In this document: positions 33,209 to 42,494 of the stretch, in pieces | Layout: each line of letters begins with the position of its first letter | Numbering within the stretch: position 1 is the stretch's first letter | Assembly: GCA_900314555.1 (NCBI GenBank) | Contig: OMVQ01000009.1 | Coordinates: forward strand, 1-64,000 | Source: an uncultured Eubacteriales bacterium | GTDB lineage: Bacteria > Bacillota > Clostridia > Lachnospirales > Lachnospiraceae | DNA: 64,000 nt | Direction: 5' to 3' | The notes under the pieces: generated by a model | What the model was told of the DNA's origin: nothing | Database searches by the model: none | Seen by the model: the letters and a program-made list of their open reading frames with translations, nothing else | Program-made: the position numbers and the translations under genes

Positions 33209-34690
33209 TCAAATAATTATGCATATAACCCCACCATTGCTTTCATTTGTAATCTTTTCTAATGTATCTTTTAGTTTATTCTGGGTTTCATCTGAAAGCT
33301 TCTCTAATTTATTACGAATACCCTCTTCTACAATCTGTTCAATAGATTTGCCGAATATATTAGTTTCAAATATTCCATTTTCATTCTCTTCACCGTTAGA
33401 TTTTATGTAATCAATAAGATCCTTTGCCTGGTCCTCATTACCGACAATCGGTGCAATTTCCGTAAGCACCTGTGTTTTTATCATATGAATTGATGGTGCT
33501 TCTGCCTTTATCTTGATTCCGTATTTACTTCCATTCTTGATTATCTCAGGCTCACCTAAGACAATTTCCTCCTTAGATGGCGTAACGACACCATATCCTC
33601 TGAAATTAACATCTGCCATCGCATTTGAAAACTTATCATATTCATTCTTAAGGCTCGAATAATCCTTTAAGGCATTAATAAGATTATATTCATTATCAAT
33701 CTCCATTCCTGTCAGGTCACTAAGAACCGTATAATAATGTTTATCCTCCATTTCAAGATTAACATCAATATTTCCCGTTGATAAATCTTTCTTATCAATC
33801 TTAGAATGTTTAATATATTCTGAAGTTATATCTTGAAGCCTGAATGTATCTTTTACACTTCTCATATTAGAGATAAATTCTTTTACAGTATCAATTATAC
33901 TTTTCTTAAAATAATGTTCATCATCTAACATTTCCACCCACTTAGGAATTCTGAAACTTATTGTTGAAATAGGAAATTCATACAGAACTGTTTCTAATAT
34001 TTTATTTATCTCATCTTTCTTTAGCTGTGCACAGTTTATAGGAATTACCGATACCTGATTTCTTGAAGCTATATCCTCTGCAAGACTAATTGTCTCCTTA
34101 GCATATGGTTTTTCTGAATTAAGCAGGACCACAAAAGGCTTTCCTAAACTTTTAAGCTGGTTAATCGTTCTTTCCTCAGGCTCTACATAATTCTCTCTTG
34201 GAATATCACCAATCGAACCATCTGTCGTAATTACGATACCTATTGTAGAGTGTTCGTTAATTACTTTCTTAGTTCCAATCTCCGCTGCCTTTGTAAATGG
34301 TATATCATAGTCGAACCAAGGTGTTTTAACCATTCTCTCCACATTGTTCTCAATATGGCCTGTTGCACCCTTTGTCATATATCCTACACAGTCAATCAGC
34401 CTTATTTTCACTGTCATTTCAGGAGATATCTCGATTTTGGCAGCTTCTTTAGGAATGAATTTAGGCTCTGTAGTCATTATGGTCGTTCCCGTTGCACTCT
34501 GTGGGAGTTCATCTTTGGTTCTTTCCCTGATATTTTCATCTTTAATCTCCGGAATAACCATCAGGTCCATAAATCTTTTAATAAATGTTGATTTTCCGGT
34601 TCTTACAGGTCCGACTACTGCAAGATAGATTTCTCCATTCGTTCTCTTATTAATATCTTTATATACATCATATACATTCGATTTCTCCAT
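33209..34690 (-). CDS. spoIVA: Stage IV sporulation protein A
   Basis: SpoIVA is the ATP-hydrolysing protein that polymerises on the forespore surface as the base of the spore coat. At 493 residues it has the normal length. The N-terminal P-loop reads AVVGPVRTGKSTFIKRFM (about 25-42), followed by the TKDELPQSATGTTIMTTEP block, a DCVGYM Walker-B-like segment, and the C-terminal polymerisation domain ending in GGVICIII. Its presence argues for a sporulating organism or recent ancestry. The ribosome-binding site is inside a 13-bp hairpin, described separately. Confidence 0.96.
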   Translation of the reverse strand: MEKSNVYDVYKDINKRTNGEIYLAVVGPVRTGKSTFIKRFMDLMVIPEIKDENIRERTKDELPQSATGTTIMTTEPKFIPKEAAKIEISPEMTVKIRLIDCVGYMTKGATGHIENNVERMVKTPWFDYDIPFTKAAEIGTKKVINEHSTIGIVITTDGSIGDIPRENYVEPEERTINQLKSLGKPFVVLLNSEKPYAKETISLAEDIASRNQVSVIPINCAQLKKDEINKILETVLYEFPISTISFRIPKWVEMLDDEHYFKKSIIDTVKEFISNMRSVKDTFRLQDITSEYIKHSKIDKKDLSTGNIDVNLEMEDKHYYTVLSDLTGMEIDNEYNLINALKDYSSLKNEYDKFSNAMADVNFRGYGVVTPSKEEIVLGEPEIIKNGSKYGIKIKAEAPSIHMIKTQVLTEIAPIVGNEDQAKDLIDYIKSNGEENENGIFETNIFGKSIEQIVEEGIRNKLEKLSDETQNKLKDTLEKITNESNGGVICIII

Positions 34691-34693
34691 AGA

Positions 34694-34737
34694 AATACCC
34701 CCTTGCTATGCTTATACAATATATGCAAGGGGGTATT
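34694..34737 (-). promoter_or_regulatory. Hairpin that sequesters the spoIVA ribosome-binding site
   Basis: AATACCCCCTTGC and GCAAGGGGGTATT form a perfect 13-bp stem with an 18-base loop. The second arm holds AAGGGGG, seven bases before the spoIVA ATG. Any transcript that begins upstream of 34737 would have its ribosome-binding site paired. Structure is seen; control is inference. Confidence 0.75.
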
Positions 34738-34745
34738 GATTTATG
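34718..34745 (-). promoter_or_regulatory. Candidate sigma-E promoter of spoIVA
   Basis: Minus strand CATATATT (34718-34725) resembles the sigma-E -10 box CATAnnnT. CATAAA 14 bases upstream (34740-34745) is a partial -35. Transcription from here would start inside the hairpin loop and leave out the pairing arm. Confidence 0.45.
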
Positions 34746-34822
34746 TTTAATTTTCATTTCAGGATATAAAAAGTCCCTTTTGACACTCTGATTATATCAG
34801 TACATTTCTTCTATATTTATAT

Positions 34823-36271
34823 CTATTTATGCATAGAGAAACTGTCCATATCATAGTTCTTCAAATTATCGTGAACATTACGTTCATCTGCCTGACTAAT
34901 AAGTTTATCTCTTGATCTCTTTGACTTAAGCACATCTGCATGTCTGCTAGGACCACCTACGCAGCCGCCCTCACAGGCCATTCCCTCTATGAAGTCTGCC
35001 GGAAGTCTACCTGCTTTAAGTAATAATAAAGCTTTCTTACATTCTGCAGTTCCATCACATTTCATAACATTTATATCTGCATTTTCGCCTGTCTCTTTCA
35101 GACATTCCATTACAGCATTGGCAACGCCGCCGCCATTGCCGAATCTCTTACCGAATACACTTGCTTCCTGCAATGTATTCTCTTCAGGCATAAGTGTCAC
35201 ATCTTTAGCTCTTAACATCGCTCTTATCTCACCAAATGTAAGAACATAATCTGCATTATTCTCAAGGCTTTCATCTGCGGCTTCGCTCTTCTTAGCCACA
35301 CATGGTCCTATGAATACAGTAACTACATCAGGGTCCTGTGCCTTTAACATTCTTGAAACCGCACACATAGGTGATACTGTAGTAGAAACATTCTCTAATA
35401 ATGTTGGAAAATGCTGTTTGATAAGATTAACAAATGCAGGACAGCATGAAGTTGTCATCTTCTTGCCCTCTTTAAATGCTGCTGCCCACTCTTCTGCCTC
35501 TGAAGCCGCAGTCATATCTGCACCCAAACCAACTTCTACCATATCAGCAAAGCCTATCTTCATAAGTGCTGTTCTCCAGCTTGCCATCGTAATATCATCG
35601 CCAAACTGTCCTTCAGTAGAAGGCGCTATCATAGCAACAACTCTCTTGCCTGCTCTTATATCATTTATAATATCTACTATAAATGATTTAGAACTGATTG
35701 CACCGAATGGACAACTGTGAATACATTTACCACATTGGATACATTTTGTCTCATCTATTTCACACAGACCATTCTCGTCCATAGTTATCGCATCAACAGG
35801 ACAACTTCTCTTACATGGTCTCATAAGATCTGCAATCGCATTATATGGACATGCCTTTGAACATTGTCCACACTCCTTACATTTAGATGGATCTATATAT
35901 GCTCTGTCCCTTGTCATTGATATTGCGCCAAAATGACAGGACTGTTGACAGGCCTTAGCCATACATTTCTGACAGTTATCCGTTACAACATATCTTGAAA
36001 TCGGACAGCCCTCACATGCAGAATTAATAACCTGTACAATATTCTTACTGTGCTTCTCGCCTGGACATTTGCCCTCAGCAAGTCTTATTCTCTGTCTGAT
36101 TACTTCTCTTTCCTTATAGATACAACATCTGAAATGTGCCTGTGGTCCCGGAATTAATTTATATGGAAGCTCCTCTTTCATATCATCAAGTTCACCGGCA
36201 TATGCAAGTTTCGCAACCTCATAAAGCAAATCATGCTTAATTTTTAAAATAGTAGCATCATTAGATACCAT
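34823..36271 (-). CDS. [FeFe]-hydrogenase-family protein (group B-like)
   Basis: A 482-residue iron-sulfur protein. The N-terminal third has many Cys motifs for 4Fe-4S clusters (CEGCPIS, CQKCMAKACQQSC, CKECGQCSKACP, CIQCGKCIHSCP). The H-cluster domain has TSCCPAF near 275, GPCVAKKSEA near 320 and GMACEGGCVGGP near 435. TSCCPAF instead of TSCCPGW is the mark of the little-studied group B. It is probably soluble and may oxidise or evolve hydrogen, or sense redox state. The ATG at 36271 has GGAG seven bases upstream. It lies just upstream of spoIVA in the same direction. Confidence 0.85.
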   Translation of the reverse strand: MVSNDATILKIKHDLLYEVAKLAYAGELDDMKEELPYKLIPGPQAHFRCCIYKEREVIRQRIRLAEGKCPGEKHSKNIVQVINSACEGCPISRYVVTDNCQKCMAKACQQSCHFGAISMTRDRAYIDPSKCKECGQCSKACPYNAIADLMRPCKRSCPVDAITMDENGLCEIDETKCIQCGKCIHSCPFGAISSKSFIVDIINDIRAGKRVVAMIAPSTEGQFGDDITMASWRTALMKIGFADMVEVGLGADMTAASEAEEWAAAFKEGKKMTTSCCPAFVNLIKQHFPTLLENVSTTVSPMCAVSRMLKAQDPDVVTVFIGPCVAKKSEAADESLENNADYVLTFGEIRAMLRAKDVTLMPEENTLQEASVFGKRFGNGGGVANAVMECLKETGENADINVMKCDGTAECKKALLLLKAGRLPADFIEGMACEGGCVGGPSRHADVLKSKRSRDKLISQADERNVHDNLKNYDMDSFSMHK

Positions 36272-36399
36272 ATTAGAACTCCTTTCTAATACCATAGCTC
36301 ATAGTTTGTTAAATTAATAACTATCTCCTATTCTAACACGTATTAATAAATTTTCCTACTATAATATGACCTTTTTTATTATTTTTTTTATATTTTTCT

Positions 36400-36434
36400 G
36401 TATAATACAAAAGTGCCACCCATCGGTGACACTT
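36400..36434 (-). terminator. Terminator after the DUF2442-like gene
   Basis: AAGTGCCACC and GGTGACACTT (36411-36434) pair around CATC. On the minus strand TTTTGTATTAT follows. Confidence 0.75.
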
Positions 36435-36470
36435 TCATATATATGTTATTATACCATATCTGTTAATACA

Positions 36471-36743
36471 TCATATGACTTTTTGCTTATTTTCCGTCTC
36501 TTCCTTATGTCTAATACTCGTCATTTCAAAAATCTCAGATAAACTTATTACTATTCTTTTGTAATCCCAATATACTGAATAGCCATCAGTTTCAACTTCG
36601 TCAAATAATTTCACATCTTTTAAATCGTGAAATCTGACAGTTTCAACCTTATCTGACAGATTGAGATATATAACATTTCCGCTGTCTAATTCAATTAACA
36701 GACGATATCCATACTTTGCTTCAACATCTCTAATCTTAGCCAT
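36471..36743 (-). CDS. Small DUF2442-like protein
   Basis: A 90-residue protein with no membrane helix. The order ELDSGNVIYLNLSDK, FHDLKDVKLFDEVETDG and YWDYKRIVISLSEIFE resembles DUF2442, a small beta-rich family found alone or beside toxin-antitoxin genes and transposons. No partner gene is near. GGAGG precedes the ATG. It forms a short unit between the MalT-like regulator and the hydrogenase-like gene, closed by its own terminator. Confidence 0.65.
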   Translation of the reverse strand: MAKIRDVEAKYGYRLLIELDSGNVIYLNLSDKVETVRFHDLKDVKLFDEVETDGYSVYWDYKRIVISLSEIFEMTSIRHKEETENKQKVI

Positions 36744-36840
36744 AAAAATCCCTCCTATAATTTTGTATCATAATAATAAAATATTTTTCCAATAATAACC
36801 ACCCACTTTTAGAGGTATTTTTTAGTAAAAATATACAAAA

Positions 36841-39324
36841 TTAGTCAAAGAAATTCTTAAGCTCTGACCTTGATTTAATCTGAAGCTTACTGAAAATCGT
36901 CTTAAGGTTACTCTTTACTGTACCAACTGCGATATAAAGCTGGTCGGCAATCTCCTTATTAGATAACCTGTCAGCCGCAAGTTTGGCAATCTGAAGCTCT
37001 CTGTTCGTAAGTCCATAGTCCATATCTTCTCTGTATGAATTCTGGACACTTTTGAACTTTCTGTCATATTTACGGTGACAGGCGATAACATCATTCATAA
37101 AATCTATTCTGTCCTGATGTTTTGCATCAGCTTCATATATATCTTCTATCAGAGAATAATTCTCCACAAAAGGAATTATAAACTTATCATTCTTAGCTAT
37201 ATCAACTGCTTCATTTAAGAACTTGACTGCTTTTACTTTATTGCCTAACTTATAATTAGCATGTGCAATAAATATGTATAAATAGATTTCAAAGAGTATA
37301 TTATTATATACCTTTGTAGAACCTAACATCTGTCCGCTTATTCCTAAGAATTTAGAATATTCATTATTAGAAATCAAGTATCTTGCATAGATAATATTAG
37401 CCATTACAAGTGGTAAAATCGGACATCTTACCTCTATACTCTTCTCATCTTTCAGCCAGTTAGGTATTGAACTTGGCTTTCCGATAAGCATATACATATA
37501 TCCCTCGCACAAATCAGCCATAAATGATTTATCATTTTCTCCGGTATTCTCAATCTTCTTTCTGATACTTTGGAAATTATATTTAATATTATCATAATCA
37601 CCCTGAAAGCCTGATATCCTTACCATCAGAAACATCGTACATATGTATACATTTACCTGTCCTCTTGTCTCTGCCATATATAACGCCTTCTGGCATAACA
37701 GTTCAGCATCCTGGAAATTGCCCTGATTGAACAGTATTTCAGCTCTCATTACTGCCTCTAAGCCTTTGCTGTTACCCGCCGTAAGCTTGTAATAATAAAT
37801 CATTGTTTTTTCGAAATTTTCTAACTCTTTTACGGCTTCGCCACTCTTACTGTGAAAACAGCCAAGTACCGATGGGTTCTTGAAAATGATACTTATCTTA
37901 TCTGAATATATTGATGATGGCGACTGCATATATTCATATGATTTCACATACATATCATACATTTTATTAAGGTCATTATATTTACCAAAAGAATTGATAA
38001 ACATAACTTCGCCATGTAAAATGTCTTTCTCACGCTGTCTTAAATACTTAGAATTATCTATCATCTCAGTAATTATTTCACATTCCTTATTAAAGAAATC
38101 TTTCTCATTGTATATAAATAATACAAATGCGAAGATAATACTTCTTCTTAGATTCTGCTCCTTAGTCTCTAATGACACACCTGATACTATCTGAAGAAAC
38201 ATATTCTTATTATCTTTAGTAAGGTGTGGAACAATATCATCTAATGAAATACTCATATAATAAATGTCATCATATTTTCTTATCTTATAATAATATTCAA
38301 GAGCCTGATAGTAATTCTCATTCTCTTCATACCATTTAGCAGCTTTCTCATAAACACGTTTCTTAACTATTATATCTAATTTATCAAATTCTGACTTAAG
38401 ATAATATCTTAAAATCGAATGTGTAAAATATTTTCTATCCTTAGAATCATATCTTATAAATGAATTAGATTTTAATAATTTCTTGATTTCATCAGCGGTT
38501 AATTCATCTCCACCGATAAATAACGCCTGTTTAAGTGAAAAACTGTCATAAATTGATATTGAAATCAGAAAATCCTGTTCTTCTATGGATATCTTATCCC
38601 AGATAGCCTTACACACAAGCTTATCTATTCCTGCATCAGGTTCAAATTCATTATTAGACAGATAATGTAACATCTGAAGATAAATTGCACTAATCCAGCC
38701 CTCTGTATATCTGAACAGATAATCCACTTCACTGTCATCTAATTTAATTCCACATTCCCTGAAATACATTTTGATTTCTTCGTGGTTGAATTCTAAATCA
38801 CTCTTACCGATATAATTAATTCTGTTATTGAAAATCAAATCTATCATCGGTGCTGATTTAACAGTCTGTGTAAGAACAACAAATCTCACCGAATCCTCAA
38901 ATACATCTAATAATTTAAGAATCGTTTTTCCGATTATCGTATTAGAGATATACTGGAAATTATCAAATACAACTATATATTTCTCTGATAAATCAAGTTC
39001 AGATAATATACCGGCTATTTTATTAGACATCTCTAAGTCTTCCGGACAACCGACAGCCCTTAACTTTCCTGCTATAACGCTGTCAATATTATGTATATGA
39101 TTACATATTTCCTCAAAGAAATATTCCCTGTCATCATTCTCAATAGTCATCCATAACACAGGTTCATCTACATTATTCAGAAAATTTCTGACAGAAGTAG
39201 TTTTACCAAAACCTGTTGGTGCTTCTACAACTGTAAGATTGCTCTCGCAAATCGACTCTAGTTTCTCTGTCAGCCGGTCTGAAAAATAAAATTTATTTGG
39301 ATTGTATCTCTTTACAACAGCCAT
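36841..39324 (-). CDS. MalT-like LuxR-family regulator (STAND ATPase)
   Basis: An 827-residue ATP-dependent regulator. The NTPase domain has Walker A VVEAPTGFGKTTSVRNF (about 33-49) and a Walker-B-like KYIVVFDNFQ. A winged-helix part and a long tetratricopeptide-like helical region follow (about 330-740). The C-terminal LuxR helix-turn-helix reads LTNRELQIAKLAADRLSNKE then GTVKSNLKTIFSKL (about 765-820). Ligand and targets are unknown. It lies 21 bases downstream of gpsA, so it may share that transcript. Confidence 0.92.
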   Translation of the reverse strand: MAVVKRYNPNKFYFSDRLTEKLESICESNLTVVEAPTGFGKTTSVRNFLNNVDEPVLWMTIENDDREYFFEEICNHIHNIDSVIAGKLRAVGCPEDLEMSNKIAGILSELDLSEKYIVVFDNFQYISNTIIGKTILKLLDVFEDSVRFVVLTQTVKSAPMIDLIFNNRINYIGKSDLEFNHEEIKMYFRECGIKLDDSEVDYLFRYTEGWISAIYLQMLHYLSNNEFEPDAGIDKLVCKAIWDKISIEEQDFLISISIYDSFSLKQALFIGGDELTADEIKKLLKSNSFIRYDSKDRKYFTHSILRYYLKSEFDKLDIIVKKRVYEKAAKWYEENENYYQALEYYYKIRKYDDIYYMSISLDDIVPHLTKDNKNMFLQIVSGVSLETKEQNLRRSIIFAFVLFIYNEKDFFNKECEIITEMIDNSKYLRQREKDILHGEVMFINSFGKYNDLNKMYDMYVKSYEYMQSPSSIYSDKISIIFKNPSVLGCFHSKSGEAVKELENFEKTMIYYYKLTAGNSKGLEAVMRAEILFNQGNFQDAELLCQKALYMAETRGQVNVYICTMFLMVRISGFQGDYDNIKYNFQSIRKKIENTGENDKSFMADLCEGYMYMLIGKPSSIPNWLKDEKSIEVRCPILPLVMANIIYARYLISNNEYSKFLGISGQMLGSTKVYNNILFEIYLYIFIAHANYKLGNKVKAVKFLNEAVDIAKNDKFIIPFVENYSLIEDIYEADAKHQDRIDFMNDVIACHRKYDRKFKSVQNSYREDMDYGLTNRELQIAKLAADRLSNKEIADQLYIAVGTVKSNLKTIFSKLQIKSRSELKNFFD

Positions 39325-39345
39325 ACACCCTCCAATTCCTGTAGT

Positions 39346-40353
39346 TTACCAATCTAAATCTACATTTTCATTCGTTTTATCTCTCACCATTAACTCATTA
39401 ACTGCATCTCTTGCATTTTTCCCCTCGAATAAAACCATATTTACAGTATCTATTATAGGCATCTTAACATTATATTTCTCTGCCAATTTCTTAGCTGATT
39501 TAGCGGCATATACGCCCTCGACAACCATATTGACTTCTTTGATTGCCTCTGACATTGAATATCCCTGGCCGATAAGTATTCCGGCTCTTCTGTTTCTGCT
39601 GTGCATACTTCCACAGGTCACAATAAGGTCACCAATTCCCGACAGACCATAAAGTGTAAGTGGTTTTGCACCCATTGCCACACCAAGTCGTGCGATTTCC
39701 GCAATACCTCTTGTAAGAAGTGCTGCCTGTGTATTATCACCATATCCTAAACCGTCAACAATTCCTGCTGCCAAAGCTATAACATTCTTTAATGCACCGC
39801 CTAATTCAATTCCTAACACATCAGGACTTGTATATACTCTGAATACAGGTGAAGAGAACACATTTTGAAGAAGTTCTGCCGTTTTCTTTGTATCTGCACC
39901 TACAACACAGGTAGTAGGTATGCCTCTTCCTACTTCTTCAGCATGGCTTGGTCCTGATAGAACCGCTACATCTGCATTAGGTACTTCCTGTTTAATTATA
40001 TCAGTAAGTGTCATAAGAGTCTCTTCTTCAATACCCTTTGCGACATTTACTATAATCTGTCCATCTTTAATTAAGCCTTTTAATCTTGCTGATGTTCTTC
40101 TTACAAATGATGATGCAACTGCCATAACAATTATATCTTCATCATCTGTAGCTTCATTCAAATCATTTGTAATCTTGATATTCTCATCAATTACAATACC
40201 AGGGAGACTTATTGTATTCTCTCTTTTCTCTTTTAACATTTCTACTTCTCTGTCAACTGCTGACCAGATAGTAACCTGATGACCTTTGTTGTTAAGTAAT
40301 ACGGCGATGCCGATACCCCAGCCGCCTGCTCCTAATACAGATACTTTTGCCAT
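39346..40353 (-). CDS. gpsA: Glycerol-3-phosphate dehydrogenase [NAD(P)+]
   Basis: GpsA reduces dihydroxyacetone phosphate to sn-glycerol 3-phosphate for membrane lipids. The 335-residue protein starts with the dinucleotide fold SVLGAGGWGIGIAVLLNNKG and has SGPSHAEEVGRGIPTT, the catalytic Lys in GALKNVIALAAGI, and GLSGIGDLIVTCGS followed by SRNRRAG. It follows plsY, which uses its product, with a gap of about 120 bases that holds tandem repeats. Confidence 0.97.
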   Translation of the reverse strand: MAKVSVLGAGGWGIGIAVLLNNKGHQVTIWSAVDREVEMLKEKRENTISLPGIVIDENIKITNDLNEATDDEDIIVMAVASSFVRRTSARLKGLIKDGQIIVNVAKGIEEETLMTLTDIIKQEVPNADVAVLSGPSHAEEVGRGIPTTCVVGADTKKTAELLQNVFSSPVFRVYTSPDVLGIELGGALKNVIALAAGIVDGLGYGDNTQAALLTRGIAEIARLGVAMGAKPLTLYGLSGIGDLIVTCGSMHSRNRRAGILIGQGYSMSEAIKEVNMVVEGVYAAKSAKKLAEKYNVKMPIIDTVNMVLFEGKNARDAVNELMVRDKTNENVDLDW

Positions 40354-40437
40354 AATTTTACCTCATTTCTGTGCCCTTATGTAATGCACGCATATTTCTG
40401 TTATTACAGATATTGCAAATTCCTGTCCGAATAATTT

Positions 40438-40491
40438 ATTGCAAATCTTTCTTCTATTACAAATCTTTCGTTTATTATAAATCTTTCTTCT
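40438..40491. repeat. 18-bp tandem repeat at the end of plsY
   Basis: Three units read ATTGCAAATCTTTCTTCT, ATTACAAATCTTTCGTTT and ATTATAAATCTTTCTTCT. The third contains the plsY stop codon, so the last codons of plsY have been copied into the gap. Confidence 0.85.
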
Positions 40492-41137
40492 GTCCAATCT
40501 TTCTTTCATTACCGGCAATCAATCTCTGAATGTTAGCTCTATGTTTAATAAATGCCAATGCTGATATTACAAATACAAGTATATATACTTCTATTCTTTC
40601 ATTTCCCATAAAATGCATATTATTTCTGAAGCCAATAATCTTAAGTTCATTGAAAACAATAAATTCAATAAAGAAGCCTGCCATCATTGTAAGCGAACCT
40701 ACTGATACATATTTAGTAAGAACAGTTACAATAACAAATGTAAATAATGCAATAAGTGTAAGCTTCATATCTCCTAAACCAAGGATAACGCCTGATGATG
40801 CCGCAATTCCCTTTCCACCTTTAAATCCCATATAGAATGGAAAATTATGTCCTAATACAACACCAAGTCCGCCGTAAATCTTTAACATAAACAGATAATC
40901 CGAAGGCTGTGATTTAAACAGGAAATATATAACTAAACTTGCTGCAACGGCTTTTAAACAATCGCCTAAATATGTAATTATTCCGGCTTTTTTGCCAAGC
41001 ACACGCATCGCATTAGTTGTTCCTGCATTACCACTTCCGTAATCTCTTATGTCAACATGATTTAACTTACCATAAATATATCCTGTCTGGAATAATCCAA
41101 ATATATATCCTATTACAATACAAATAATACGTTCCAT
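40475..41137 (-). CDS. plsY: Glycerol-3-phosphate acyltransferase PlsY
   Basis: PlsY transfers an acyl group from acyl phosphate to glycerol 3-phosphate, the first step of phospholipid synthesis, in the cytoplasmic membrane. The 220-residue protein has five or six helices and the family motifs DYGSGNAGTTNAMRVLGK, GHNFPFYMGFKGGKGIA and a C-terminal IKHRANIQRLIAGNERKIG. It lies three bases after der and upstream of gpsA, so the operon joins a ribosome GTPase with lipid synthesis. Confidence 0.96.
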   Translation of the reverse strand: MERIICIVIGYIFGLFQTGYIYGKLNHVDIRDYGSGNAGTTNAMRVLGKKAGIITYLGDCLKAVAASLVIYFLFKSQPSDYLFMLKIYGGLGVVLGHNFPFYMGFKGGKGIAASSGVILGLGDMKLTLIALFTFVIVTVLTKYVSVGSLTMMAGFFIEFIVFNELKIIGFRNNMHFMGNERIEVYILVFVISALAFIKHRANIQRLIAGNERKIGQKKDL

Positions 41138-41139
41138 AA

Positions 41140-42468
41140 TTAATCCTCTTTGTCTTTACGTTCTCTTATAATAAATTTTAAGGCTGTTCCCTTAAACCCG
41201 AATGCTTCACGCACTTTATTCTCAATATATCTTGTATATGAGAAATGCATAAGCTCTTTATCATTAACAAAGATAACAAATGTCGGTGGTTTAACTGCAA
41301 CCTGTGTCATATAATAGAGTTTTAATCTCTTACCTTTATCAGATGGTGGCTGCTGTAATGCAACTGCCTCTGCCATAATCTCATTAAGTACACCTGTGGC
41401 AATTCTTAAATTCTGATTCTGGATAACCATATCAATCAGATCAAATAATTTATTAAGTCTCTGGCCTGTCTGTGCTGAAATAAATATCATTTCCGCATAA
41501 GGCATATATGCAAGAACTTCTCTTATCTTATTTGTATGTTCATATATTGTTTTATCATTTTTCTCAATTGCGTCCCATTTATTAACCGCAATTATTACAC
41601 CCTTACCACGCTCATGTGCAATTCCAGCAATCTTTGCATCCTGTTCGGTTACACCCTCAGTTGCATCAATTACTACTACAACCACATCAGCTCTGTCTAC
41701 AGCGGTAACAGTTCTTATAATACTGTATCTTTCTAATTCCTCTTTGATTTTAGATTTTCTTCTAAGTCCCGCAGTATCAATAAATACATATTCTTTGCCA
41801 TTTCTCTTAATCTCTGTGTCTACTGCATCTCTTGTAGTTCCTGCGATATTAGAGACGATAACTCTGTCTTCACCGAGTAATTTATTGATAATAGAAGATT
41901 TACCAACATTTGGCTTACCAACTATTGCCACTCTAGGTCTGTCGTCTTCCTCGTCCTCAGTGTCATCATCATTAAAATGCTTGCACACTTCTTCTAACAT
42001 ATCACCGATTCCAAGTCTTGAAGCTGCTGAAACCGGAATCGGATCACCGATTCCAAGATTATAGAATTCATACACATCAGGCATAAATTTCTCAAAGCTG
42101 TCCACCTTATTAACTACGAGGACTACAGGCTTCTTGCTTCTTCTTAACATATCAGCTACTTTAGCATCAGAATCTACAAGTCCCTGTCTTACATCTGTAA
42201 TAAATACAATAACATCTGCTGTATTTATCGCAATTTCAGCCTGTTCTCTCATCTGTGAAAGTATTACATCATTAGAGTCCGGTTCAATACCACCGGTATC
42301 AATAAGTGTAAATGTTTTATCTAACCAGGTTACATCTGCATAGATTCTGTCTCTTGTAACACCCGGTGTATCTTTAACAATCGATATCATTTCACCTGCT
42401 AATGCATTGAACAATGTGGACTTACCGACATTTGGTCTGCCTACGATTGCTACTACTTGTTTACTCAT
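41140..42468 (-). CDS. der: Ribosome-associated GTPase Der (EngA)
   Basis: Der is essential for 50S subunit maturation. The 442-residue protein has two G domains in tandem: GRPNVGKST at about 9 and GKPNVGKSS at about 184, with DTGG, NKVD, DTAG and NKWD motifs. The C-terminal KH-like domain runs from about 355. An acidic stretch (DDDTEDEEDD) links the G domains. It is first in the der-plsY-gpsA run and follows the DUF512 gene by a short gap. Confidence 0.97.
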   Translation of the reverse strand: MSKQVVAIVGRPNVGKSTLFNALAGEMISIVKDTPGVTRDRIYADVTWLDKTFTLIDTGGIEPDSNDVILSQMREQAEIAINTADVIVFITDVRQGLVDSDAKVADMLRRSKKPVVLVVNKVDSFEKFMPDVYEFYNLGIGDPIPVSAASRLGIGDMLEEVCKHFNDDDTEDEEDDRPRVAIVGKPNVGKSSIINKLLGEDRVIVSNIAGTTRDAVDTEIKRNGKEYVFIDTAGLRRKSKIKEELERYSIIRTVTAVDRADVVVVVIDATEGVTEQDAKIAGIAHERGKGVIIAVNKWDAIEKNDKTIYEHTNKIREVLAYMPYAEMIFISAQTGQRLNKLFDLIDMVIQNQNLRIATGVLNEIMAEAVALQQPPSDKGKRLKLYYMTQVAVKPPTFVIFVNDKELMHFSYTRYIENKVREAFGFKGTALKFIIRERKDKED

Positions 42469-42494
42469 CTATATATTCTCCTTTTCTATAAGTC

